Part shown: in pieces, positions 37,807-45,734 of the stretch
How the letters are laid out: each line of letters starts with the position of its first letter
Position numbering within the stretch: position 1 is the first letter of the stretch
Assembly (NCBI RefSeq): GCF_003797125.1
Contig: NZ_RKKE01000006.1
Span: forward strand, 1-64,000
Length of the DNA: 64,000 nucleotides
Source: Shewanella frigidimarina
GTDB lineage: Bacteria; Pseudomonadota; Gammaproteobacteria; Enterobacterales; Shewanellaceae
Direction: 5' to 3'
Notes under the pieces: generated by a model
Told to the model about the DNA's origin: nothing
Database searches by the model: none
The model's input: the letters and a program-made list of their open reading frames with translations, nothing else
Program-made: the position numbers and the translations under genes

Positions 37807-38325
37807 TTCGAGTCCGTAACCATCAAAGGTTGAATGAATTATATCTATGATTTTTTTATCTAAAGTAATTGTACTTCGCAATACATTCACATCAAGTTGT
37901 TTTACTTTTGCTTACAAATTACGAACAGATTAAACAAATAGTTCACCCGCGCTAAATATGCATTTAATTCACATTATTAGCAGAATTTATGCATACTTTA
38001 TTAGCTTTACTCATTATTTGAATATTTAAACAATGGACATCCAAACTGTTCGACACATGCTGTGACAAATAGTGTTGGGCTTAAGATTCCGTCGCTGCTC
38101 AGATTAAGAGTGTTCACTGTTGAAATGGGCACTGCCTAATATTGTGATTACTCAACAATGAAGTCAGTATGTTAGGAATACTACTTGTAAATGGTTAATT
38201 CAAACTGAGTTTATAGGAGCTGAATAGTGTCCCATTGAATAGGATAACAATTGTTGTACAAGTGAACAAAATAAAAAGAGACGCTCGATGCGTCTCTTTC
38301 ATGCTTAATAACTTAATTATAAACC
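37807..38325. other. RND-bamC intergenic region
   Basis: About 520 AT-rich bases holding the RND pump promoter and the bamC terminator at 38275-38299. No gene is supported. Confidence 0.5.
38271..38299 (-). terminator. dapA-bamC operon terminator
   Basis: AAAGAGACGC (38275-38284) and GCGTCTCTTT (38290-38299), loop TCGAT, 26 bp past the bamC stop, with further A's on the left giving a U-tract on the minus strand. Confidence 0.9.
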
Positions 38326-39423
38326 TTAGCGAACTTTACGGTCTTCTTGCATTAAGTCAGAGATAATCTTGTACACTTCGGTAATAGACTCATCCGATAA
38401 TGGCTTGTCTTCTACATCATGTAACAATATTTTAGTCTGATTAACATCATCAGTTTCTTTAAGTAGTAAACGATAATTGCCTTTTTTCAATGACAACTTT
38501 TCTTCGCTCCACAAAGAGCTCCAGAAACCACCGCTTTCTTCTAAATTAATATAAAACAGGCCTTTGCTGTTATCAGTATCAACAACATCAAAACCCATTT
38601 CCGGTAATACTAAGCGTAAACGCTCCCATACCGACTTATAATTTGCTTCGGCCAACCAATAAGCAGATTCAGTAGCATTAGTCACTAAATCAACTTTAAT
38701 ACCAAGGCTTTGCTCAATACGTGCAGCACGGATAGCTTGATCACGTTTAATGCTCATATAAGCAATAGCATTGTTAAGCATATCAGTGGTGTAACGACGT
38801 TTGTCTTCACCGCTTAATAAGATTTTTTGATCTTTATCATCGTAAAACTCTTGATGCTCAACTAAATCAATTGACACAGAACCAGAGCGACCATGTGGCT
38901 TCACATCCACTTGGTAACGGTAACGTTGACGCAGTTGATAAACTTTGTCACTGCCCCACCAATTAGATTCGATGATTTCATCATTTTCAATCCAATCAGT
39001 TTCAATAAAGCCAGCGGTAAGGTCTTCGCTACGAACAGCTATATTATTTTTGTTTAGATAGCCATTGATGACATCAAAGATTTCTTGTTTTAAATCAGTA
39101 GTGCTTTCAATCGATTCAATCACGACACGAATACTATCACTGCTTTCTTCGATGTGTGTGCCTTCAGCCATTGGCAATACTTGTAATGGCGCACGAATAT
39201 CAAGATTCTTGCCTACAAGCTGCTTATTTACGTTATTACCTACAACAGGAATGTCATATTCTTTGCTGTAAGTAGGCGTATTCAAGCCCTGTGGGATCGT
39301 CAATAATGGCGTTGTTTCAGCATTAACGAAATCATCATTACCATTGGCCTGACGGCGATCTAATGGCGTACTGCAAGCTGAAACAGCTGCAACAAGGAGT
39401 AACGGAGTGACTTTCTTTAACAT
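38326..39423 (-). CDS. bamC: Outer membrane protein assembly factor BamC
   Basis: A 365-residue lipoprotein of the BAM complex that inserts outer-membrane beta-barrel proteins. Signal MLKKVTPLLLVAAVSAC with lipidated C17. The unstructured N-terminal part (about 18-75) is followed by two helix-grip domains; the first contains ESNWWGSDKVYQLRQRYRYQV near 150, the second WLAEANYKSVWERLRLVLPEM near 265. It starts 4 bp after dapA, the conserved dapA-bamC order of gammaproteobacteria. Confidence 0.93.
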   Translation of the reverse strand: MLKKVTPLLLVAAVSACSTPLDRRQANGNDDFVNAETTPLLTIPQGLNTPTYSKEYDIPVVGNNVNKQLVGKNLDIRAPLQVLPMAEGTHIEESSDSIRVVIESIESTTDLKQEIFDVINGYLNKNNIAVRSEDLTAGFIETDWIENDEIIESNWWGSDKVYQLRQRYRYQVDVKPHGRSGSVSIDLVEHQEFYDDKDQKILLSGEDKRRYTTDMLNNAIAYMSIKRDQAIRAARIEQSLGIKVDLVTNATESAYWLAEANYKSVWERLRLVLPEMGFDVVDTDNSKGLFYINLEESGGFWSSLWSEEKLSLKKGNYRLLLKETDDVNQTKILLHDVEDKPLSDESITEVYKIISDLMQEDRKVR

Positions 39424-39427
39424 GAAT

Positions 39428-40312
39428 TTATTTTACCTCAATATGAGCTTGTTTCATTGTTTCTATTAACAGACCATGAAACTGCTCAGAAAGTTCAGTT
39501 AAAGGTAAACGAATATGACCATTAGCTATCAAACCCATTCTATGAACAGCCCATTTCACTGGAATTGGGTTGGCTTCACAAAATAACGAGCGATAAATAC
39601 CCGTTAATGGTTGATCGATTGTTTCAGCTAATTGTGCATTTTTGGCTAACGCAGCATCACACATGGCTTTAAACGCATGTGGAACGATATTATTTGCAAC
39701 TGATATAACACCATTACCACCGAGTAATAAAAACTCACGTGCTGTGGCATCGTCACCGCTGTAAAGTAAGAAATCTTCACCACACAGTTCACGCAAACGT
39801 GCAACGCGGCTTAAATCACCCGTGGCTTCTTTTACACCAATAATATTACTGACACTTGATAATTCAGCCACAGTTTCTGGTTTCATATCAACAGCAGTAC
39901 GACCTGGCACGTTATAAAGAATTTGAGGAATGTCAGTACTTGCAGCAACGGCCGTATAATGGGCAATTAATCCCTTAGGCGTTGGTTTATTGTAATAAGG
40001 GGTTACGCCAAGCATGGCGACAACACCTGATTTTTGCATTGATTTGGTTAATTCGATTGCTTCTGCTGTGGCATTGGCGCCATTACCACCAATGACAGGA
40101 ATACGACCTGATGCAAACTTAACAGTTTGGCAAACAACGGCCGCATGTTCTGTCATAGGCAAAGTTGCAGACTCGCCTGTAGTACCGACCGCGACTATGG
40201 CATCAGTACCTTGTTCAATATGGAACTCAACAAGTCGTTCAAGACTTGCATAATCTACTGTGCCATCACTATTCATTGGTGTGATTAAGGCTACGATGCT
40301 TCCGTTTATCAT
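39428..40312 (-). CDS. dapA: 4-hydroxy-tetrahydrodipicolinate synthase
   Basis: First committed enzyme of diaminopimelate and lysine synthesis, condensing pyruvate with aspartate semialdehyde. Schiff-base lysine K161 in GVKEATGDLSR, Y133 in ILYNVPGR, and the GTTGESATL loop near residue 43 with the catalytic threonine pair. 294 residues is normal. Divergent from gcvR across 283 bp; co-transcribed with bamC. There is no recognisable lysine riboswitch in the leader. Confidence 0.97.
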   Translation of the reverse strand: MINGSIVALITPMNSDGTVDYASLERLVEFHIEQGTDAIVAVGTTGESATLPMTEHAAVVCQTVKFASGRIPVIGGNGANATAEAIELTKSMQKSGVVAMLGVTPYYNKPTPKGLIAHYTAVAASTDIPQILYNVPGRTAVDMKPETVAELSSVSNIIGVKEATGDLSRVARLRELCGEDFLLYSGDDATAREFLLLGGNGVISVANNIVPHAFKAMCDAALAKNAQLAETIDQPLTGIYRSLFCEANPIPVKWAVHRMGLIANGHIRLPLTELSEQFHGLLIETMKQAHIEVK

Positions 40313-40595
40313 CTATCTTCCCCACGGTTTCAGGATTCGCTATGTTACTGATGCCAACCACTAATGACAAGCTCTTCGGTAACCATAATCTGAAATAAGT
40401 CATTAATGCTATTTAATGCAGCGTAACCTAGCATCTTTGAAGCCATAGCGCTAAAAAATAATCACATTTATGTGAGTGATATAGGTTACTATATTGAGGT
40501 GTTTTAGTGAAAAATGATAGCATTAGCACCCGCACAAAAACTGACATGCTTCGGCATAAGTTTTCGCTCTACGATATCAAAAGTGAGGAAAATCC

Positions 40596-41132
40596 ATGAC
40601 CAATTATCTGGTCGTTACGGCAATGGGCGCTGACCGTCCAGGATTAGTAAGTCGTTTAGCGCGTTTAGCAAGCGAATGTGATTGCGATATAGTCGACAGT
40701 CGTATGGCATTATTTGGTAATGAATTTACCCTAATTATGATGATATCTGGCTCTTGGTCAGCTATAACAAAAATAGAAAGTTTATTACCGGCGCTGAGTG
40801 TTGAACTTGAACTAATGACCGTCATGAAGCGAACATCGAAACATACTCCCAAAAACTTTGTTTCTCGTATTGAAGTGATATTCAATGGTGAAGACCAACG
40901 CGGAACCATGAAGAGTATTACTCAGTTTTTGGCCGAAAGAGGCCTCGACTTAGCGGCAGTGCGCTCTCACGCTGATGACAACGACAACCTTAAAACTCAG
41001 TCTATTTTATTAGCGATCAATATTCCTGATAAAATCAATCTATTGAAACTTGAACAAGGTATTCATGAGCTGGCAGAGTCTATGTCTCTAGAGTGCACAA
41101 TTAAGCGTATGCAAGGCATTGCAGCGCCATAA
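40596..41132 (+). CDS. gcvR: GcvR, glycine cleavage system regulator
   Basis: A 178-residue protein with two ACT domains (about 3-80 and 92-175) and no DNA-binding domain. LVVTAMGADRPGLVSRLARL opens the first, and VEVIFNGEDQRGTMKSITQF-like sequence opens the second. In E. coli GcvR binds GcvA and glycine to repress gcvTHP. Start ATG after AGTGAGGAAAATCC. bcp follows 86 bp downstream on the same strand, the usual gammaproteobacterial order dapA / gcvR-bcp. Confidence 0.93.
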   Translation: MTNYLVVTAMGADRPGLVSRLARLASECDCDIVDSRMALFGNEFTLIMMISGSWSAITKIESLLPALSVELELMTVMKRTSKHTPKNFVSRIEVIFNGEDQRGTMKSITQFLAERGLDLAAVRSHADDNDNLKTQSILLAINIPDKINLLKLEQGIHELAESMSLECTIKRMQGIAAP

Positions 41133-41218
41133 TAATTACTACAGTCACCTCTCATTGATGTGAACCTTGTACGTGCTAGTCACGTAATATCCACATCACA
41201 TTTGATAAAGGATCAATC

Positions 41219-41686
41219 ATGAACACATTAAACGTTGGTGATACTGCACCAAACTTTACCCTGCAAAACCAAGCAGGCGAAGCGGTATCACTGCAAGACA
41301 CATTGTCTAAAGGCCCTGTGCTAGTGTATTTCTACCCTAAAGCATCAACTCCTGGTTGCACAGTGCAAGCACAAGGCCTGCGCGATATCAAAGCACAACT
41401 TGATGGTTTACACGTGACCGTATTCGGCATTAGCCCAGACCCTGTTGCTAAACTGGCTAAGTTTGCCGACAAACAACAGCTCAACTTCGCTTTGCTCAGT
41501 GATGAAGACCATGCGGTTGCTGATGGTTTTGGCGTATGGGGACAGAAAAAATTCATGGGTAAAATTTACGATGGCATTCATCGCTTAAGTTTTATCGTGG
41601 GTACAGATGGCAAAATCAGCCATGTGTTGAATAAATTCAAAACCAAAGATCACCACGAAGTGGTTCTGGCCACGTTAGCTGAGTAA
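41219..41686 (+). CDS. bcp: Thiol peroxidase Bcp/PrxQ, one-cysteine form
   Basis: A 155-residue peroxiredoxin that reduces hydroperoxides. The peroxidatic cysteine is C47 in STPGCTVQAQGLRD. The resolving cysteine, which lies five residues later in E. coli Bcp (C50), is glutamine here (Q52), and C47 is the only cysteine in the protein. It must therefore work as a 1-Cys enzyme reduced by an external thiol (inference). The rest (LLSDEDH, FGVWGQKKFMG, GIHRLSFIV) is standard. Terminator follows. Confidence 0.94.
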   Translation: MNTLNVGDTAPNFTLQNQAGEAVSLQDTLSKGPVLVYFYPKASTPGCTVQAQGLRDIKAQLDGLHVTVFGISPDPVAKLAKFADKQQLNFALLSDEDHAVADGFGVWGQKKFMGKIYDGIHRLSFIVGTDGKISHVLNKFKTKDHHEVVLATLAE

Positions 41687-41732
41687 TTGAAGCAAGGCGA
41701 ACACCTTGCCTATACGCTTATGACGTAATAAT

Positions 41733-41770
41733 AAAAAAGGGCTTAGCAATAAATTGCTAAGCCCTTTTTA
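41733..41770. terminator. Bidirectional terminator after bcp
   Basis: GGGCTTAGCAA (41739-41749) and TTGCTAAGCCC (41754-41764), loop TAAA, A-run before and T-run after. Serves bcp and the convergent antiporter gene. Confidence 0.93.
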
Positions 41771-41846
41771 GTAAACTATTAAGAAAAATCGTTAACGCCT
41801 AAGCGCTAACGTTCACACTATTTTAGTCTCTATGCCGTTTTAGAAT

Positions 41847-44006
41847 CTATACCGTTTTAGTGTCGCTTGGCTGCTGTGGTTTTTCTTCGTCGGCTGCAGT
41901 CTCTACATCACTCGACTCGATTGTAGCGCTTGCAACTTGTTTAGCCTTTTCTTGTGCAGCTAACTCTTTAGCTAGCAATGCAGTTTCTTGCTTAACTAAT
42001 ACAGCCTCTTCGTCAGCTAATAAGCGGGCTTTTTCTTGTTGTTCAAATAGCGCTAACTCTTCTTCTTTACGGCGTGCTTTTTCAATGGTGCGTTGCTCAG
42101 CCTCTTCTGCTTCGCGAACAGCCCTTGCTTCAGCGGCCGCTTTGGCTTCAGCATCTGCCACTATCTTGGCTTGGCGATCAGCTTCGTCATCTAATGCACG
42201 CTGAATAACAGCTTGATCTTGTGCTTCTTGTGGCAATAAGCTAATTAACTCTATGCCCACAGGTAGCACAATTGCTTCAACGCCAGATATAACTTTAACC
42301 TTGCCTTCTTTGGTTAAATAAACCAATGGCATTGCAGTGTCACCATAACGCTTTTTGAAATCATCATACGTAAAGTTCTCAGTTATATTGGTAATTTTCA
42401 ATACCGCGCCTTTAGCCATTAAAGTAGCAATTTTGGCGTAAGATATATTCTCACCAAACAAACATAAGCGCTTAAGATAAGATTCAGACAACTGATGACG
42501 AGCACTGGCGCTGTCAGCATTGTTTAAACCATACACTTTTTCAGTGCCCATTAAATCTTGGAAGTGGAATGTCACCAACGGGTTTAACTGACGGTAAGGC
42601 GACATCACAAGCACTCGGCCAATACCACTTAAATCCATAAAATTAGATGCATGCTCTGATGCTGGGTTACCAAAGTACACCGGAATATTTTCCATGCGCG
42701 CTTGGCGAATACTGTCCCAGTTGTTGTCCGCTAGAATAACCTTAATATTTTTCGAGATTAAAATAGAAGCTAAATCACGTGAGAATTTAGACGCACCAAA
42801 GATTAACACCCCTTGATTAGAGCCCTCTTTCACACCTAAAAACTTAGCCCAACGACCGGCCGTTAAGCTTTGAATTACCACGGTACCAATAATAATTAAG
42901 AATACTAACGGTACAATCGAACTGGCACCTTCTAAGCCAACCGACTCTAGTTTAATGGCAAATAATGATGAAATGGCTGCTGCAACAATACCGCGAGGCG
43001 CAACCCAACTTAAAAACCACTTATCTTTTGACGACAAATTGGTGCCTAAGCCTGAAATCCAAATGCTTAATGGACGTGCGACAAACATCGCCACTAATAG
43101 CACCCCTACACCACCAAATCCTAGGTCCAGCATTGCACCAGAATCAAGGCGTGCGGCCAACAGAATAAATAGCGCTGAAATCAGTAGTACGGTTAAGGTT
43201 TCTTTAAATTCCAAAATGTCGGCAATATCAACGCCGCGCATGTTCGCTAACCAAATACCCATTACCGTAACCGTTAACAAGCCAGACTCTTCTTGTAAAA
43301 TGTTAGAGCCAACAAAAATGCCCAACATAATGGTTAATACTGCGGTGTTACGTAAGTAATGTGGGAATAAGTTTTTACGGATAGCTAAACCCGTTAAGTA
43401 ACCACCTGCAGCACCTAGACCAAAACCAAGCACTAAGGTTAAGCCTAATGCTGTCAATACGTGCGTGGTCGGGTCGGCCGTAACGGCGATATACTCAAAT
43501 ACTAGTACCGCTAACAATGCACCGATGGGATCAATAACGATGCCTTCCCAGCGCAATATACTGGCTAAATTGGATTTTGGTTGCACCGTGCGTAACATAG
43601 GCACAATCACGGTTGGCCCTGTCACCACCACTAATGCGCCAAATAACATGGCAATTGCCCAATCAAACCCAAGCAAAAAATGCGCTGCTGGTGCAATACA
43701 CGCCCAGGTAATAAATGCGCCGATGGTGACAAGGTGGGTCACCATTCGTCCATGTTCTTTAATTTCTTTAAAGTTAAGTGTCAGCGCACCTTCAAACAGG
43801 ATGACCGCAACACCTAACGAAATAATAGGAAACAATAAATCACCAAAGATTTCATCTGGGTCTAATATCCCTAATCCTGGCCCTAACAGTAAACCACATA
43901 ATAAAAGTGGTAAAATTGCTGGTAGACGTAATTTCCAACCAACCCATTGACACAAAAGCGATAACACACCGATTAATGCCAGCATGCCTGTAATGTGTTC
44001 AACCAT
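41847..44006 (-). CDS. CPA1-type sodium/proton antiporter with RCK-like domain and charged tail
   Basis: A 719-residue cation:proton antiporter. About 12 membrane segments (residues 5-395) include LGVAVILFEGALTLN and VVVTGPTVIVPML, followed by EGIVIDPIGALLAVL with the ion-binding aspartate. A TrkA-N/RCK-like cytoplasmic domain follows (about 405-560, GVLIFGASKFSRDLASILI). The tail from about 615 is a long Ala/Glu/Lys coiled coil. The ATG at 44006 after AGGAAAC was preferred to an upstream ATT/ATG extension to 44033. Single gene; ion specificity is not readable from sequence. Confidence 0.9.
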   Translation of the reverse strand: MVEHITGMLALIGVLSLLCQWVGWKLRLPAILPLLLCGLLLGPGLGILDPDEIFGDLLFPIISLGVAVILFEGALTLNFKEIKEHGRMVTHLVTIGAFITWACIAPAAHFLLGFDWAIAMLFGALVVVTGPTVIVPMLRTVQPKSNLASILRWEGIVIDPIGALLAVLVFEYIAVTADPTTHVLTALGLTLVLGFGLGAAGGYLTGLAIRKNLFPHYLRNTAVLTIMLGIFVGSNILQEESGLLTVTVMGIWLANMRGVDIADILEFKETLTVLLISALFILLAARLDSGAMLDLGFGGVGVLLVAMFVARPLSIWISGLGTNLSSKDKWFLSWVAPRGIVAAAISSLFAIKLESVGLEGASSIVPLVFLIIIGTVVIQSLTAGRWAKFLGVKEGSNQGVLIFGASKFSRDLASILISKNIKVILADNNWDSIRQARMENIPVYFGNPASEHASNFMDLSGIGRVLVMSPYRQLNPLVTFHFQDLMGTEKVYGLNNADSASARHQLSESYLKRLCLFGENISYAKIATLMAKGAVLKITNITENFTYDDFKKRYGDTAMPLVYLTKEGKVKVISGVEAIVLPVGIELISLLPQEAQDQAVIQRALDDEADRQAKIVADAEAKAAAEARAVREAEEAEQRTIEKARRKEEELALFEQQEKARLLADEEAVLVKQETALLAKELAAQEKAKQVASATIESSDVETAADEEKPQQPSDTKTV

Positions 44007-44475
44007 AATTGTTTCCTTTTGTATTGCTATCATTGCTAATGACTAACTTAATAAGCAATGCGACTCACGTTAATATTGTGCTCTAAATGCATTCAACTTG
44101 ACTGTTTACAACAACTTAATCAGCCAAATCATTCATTGCGATTAATCTATTTTTGTTAATCGATAAAACTTACTGATCTTTCTTTTTATTTCATCATAGG
44201 GACATAGTTAACTGATGCATATATGTTTGAGCCCATTAAAAACAGCTGACAAAATTTTGCATATAACATACTAATTTAACAGTAGGATCAAGACTTTTTT
44301 TGACCAATATCACATTTTATACCTTTTGCATATTTTTAACATATACATCTGAATTACTTCAGCAAATGGCAACATTGATTTAGACTCTAATCGATTGTTT
44401 TTTATCTATTAATTATCTAAAAGCAAAAACCTCAGCAAAAGCTGAGGTTTTATTAATAACATACATATAACGTAA
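44007..44475. other. Antiporter-prpF intergenic region
   Basis: About 470 AT-rich bases holding the antiporter promoter and the terminator of the prp operon (44425-44451). No gene is supported. Confidence 0.5.
44425..44451 (-). terminator. prp operon terminator
   Basis: AAAACCTCAGC (44426-44436) and GCTGAGGTTTT (44441-44451) form a perfect stem with loop AAAA, 25 bp past the prpF stop. Confidence 0.92.
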
Positions 44476-45645
44476 TTATTGTGGAATGCTCACCTTACCT
44501 TCCATTAATACTCGCGCACTTCGGCTCATAATGGCTTTTTTAACTTGCCATTGACCTTGTACTAATGCTGCTTGCGCACCTACACGTAAAGTGCCAGATG
44601 GATGGCCGAAACGAACTGCACTCAGCTCACCGCCGCCAGCAGCTAAATTAACTAATGTGCCAGGAATCGCAGCAGCAGTGCCAATCGCCACCGCAGCAGT
44701 GCCCATCATCGCATGGTGCAATTTACCCATAGACAATGCCCGCACGACCAGATCGATATCATCAGTATTAACCGCTTTGCCACTGGATGAAATATAATTC
44801 GCAGCAGGTGCCACAAAAGCCACTTTAGGGGTATGTTGACGGGCTACCGCTTCATCAATATGCTTAATTAAGCCCATTTTTACTGCACCATAAGCCCGAA
44901 TGGTTTCAAACATGGCTAACGCTTTATCGTCATTATTAATGTCATCTTGCAACTCAGTACCTTGATACTGAATATCGGCAGCATTAATAAAAATCGTTGG
45001 AATGCCCGCATTGATCATGGTGGCTTTAAAGGTCCCTACGCCAGGTACGTCAAGTTCATCAACCACGTTACCAGTAGGAAACATAGCGCCATCACCATCA
45101 GCAGGATCTAAAAACTCCACTTGCACTTCTGCTGCGGGGAACGTCACACCATCAAGTTCAAAATCACCGGTTTCTTGCACTTCGCCGTTGGTAATAGGGA
45201 CATGAGCAATAATGGTTTTATGAATATTGGCTTGCCAAATACGCACGATTGCGGTGCCATTTTCAGGCACTCGGCTTGGATCAATTAAACCATTACTAAT
45301 GGCAAATGAACCCACCGCTGCAGTTAAATTACCGCAGTTGCCGCTCCAATCAACAAACGGCTTATCAATCGATACTTGACCAAATAAATAGTCAACATCG
45401 TGATCAGCTTGAGTACTTTTAGATAAGATAACCGTTTTACTGGTACTTGACGTTGCTCCACCCATCCCATCGGTGTGTTTACCGTAAGGATCGGGACTGC
45501 CAATAACCCGCAATAATATTGCATCGCGGGCTGCGCCTGCCACTTGAGCAGCCGCAGGCAAGTCAGTCAGGCTGAAAAATACTCCTTTACTGGTGCCGCC
45601 GCGCATATAAGTCGCTGGAATTTTCATTTGTGGTAAATGAGCCAT
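44476..45645 (-). CDS. prpF: AcnD-accessory protein PrpF (aconitate isomerase family)
   Basis: A 389-residue PrpF protein, diaminopimelate-epimerase fold, required with AcnD for the methylcitrate cycle; it is known to isomerise trans-aconitate or methylaconitate. Typical blocks are MRGGTSKGVFF near residue 14, DWSGNCGNLTAAVGSFAI near 100, and FGHPSGTLRVGA near 350. An in-frame GTG lies one codon upstream of the ATG at 45645; both are within reach of AGGAAT. Last gene of the prp operon, 90 bp after acnD. Confidence 0.95.
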   Translation of the reverse strand: MAHLPQMKIPATYMRGGTSKGVFFSLTDLPAAAQVAGAARDAILLRVIGSPDPYGKHTDGMGGATSSTSKTVILSKSTQADHDVDYLFGQVSIDKPFVDWSGNCGNLTAAVGSFAISNGLIDPSRVPENGTAIVRIWQANIHKTIIAHVPITNGEVQETGDFELDGVTFPAAEVQVEFLDPADGDGAMFPTGNVVDELDVPGVGTFKATMINAGIPTIFINAADIQYQGTELQDDINNDDKALAMFETIRAYGAVKMGLIKHIDEAVARQHTPKVAFVAPAANYISSSGKAVNTDDIDLVVRALSMGKLHHAMMGTAAVAIGTAAAIPGTLVNLAAGGGELSAVRFGHPSGTLRVGAQAALVQGQWQVKKAIMSRSARVLMEGKVSIPQ

Positions 45646-45734
45646 CACATATTCCTAAAATAACAAAAGACCAAACCGGCAACCTAGCAATAAGCTTATA
45701 AGCTGCCAGTTAAATAAGGCACAAAATCAAATAA

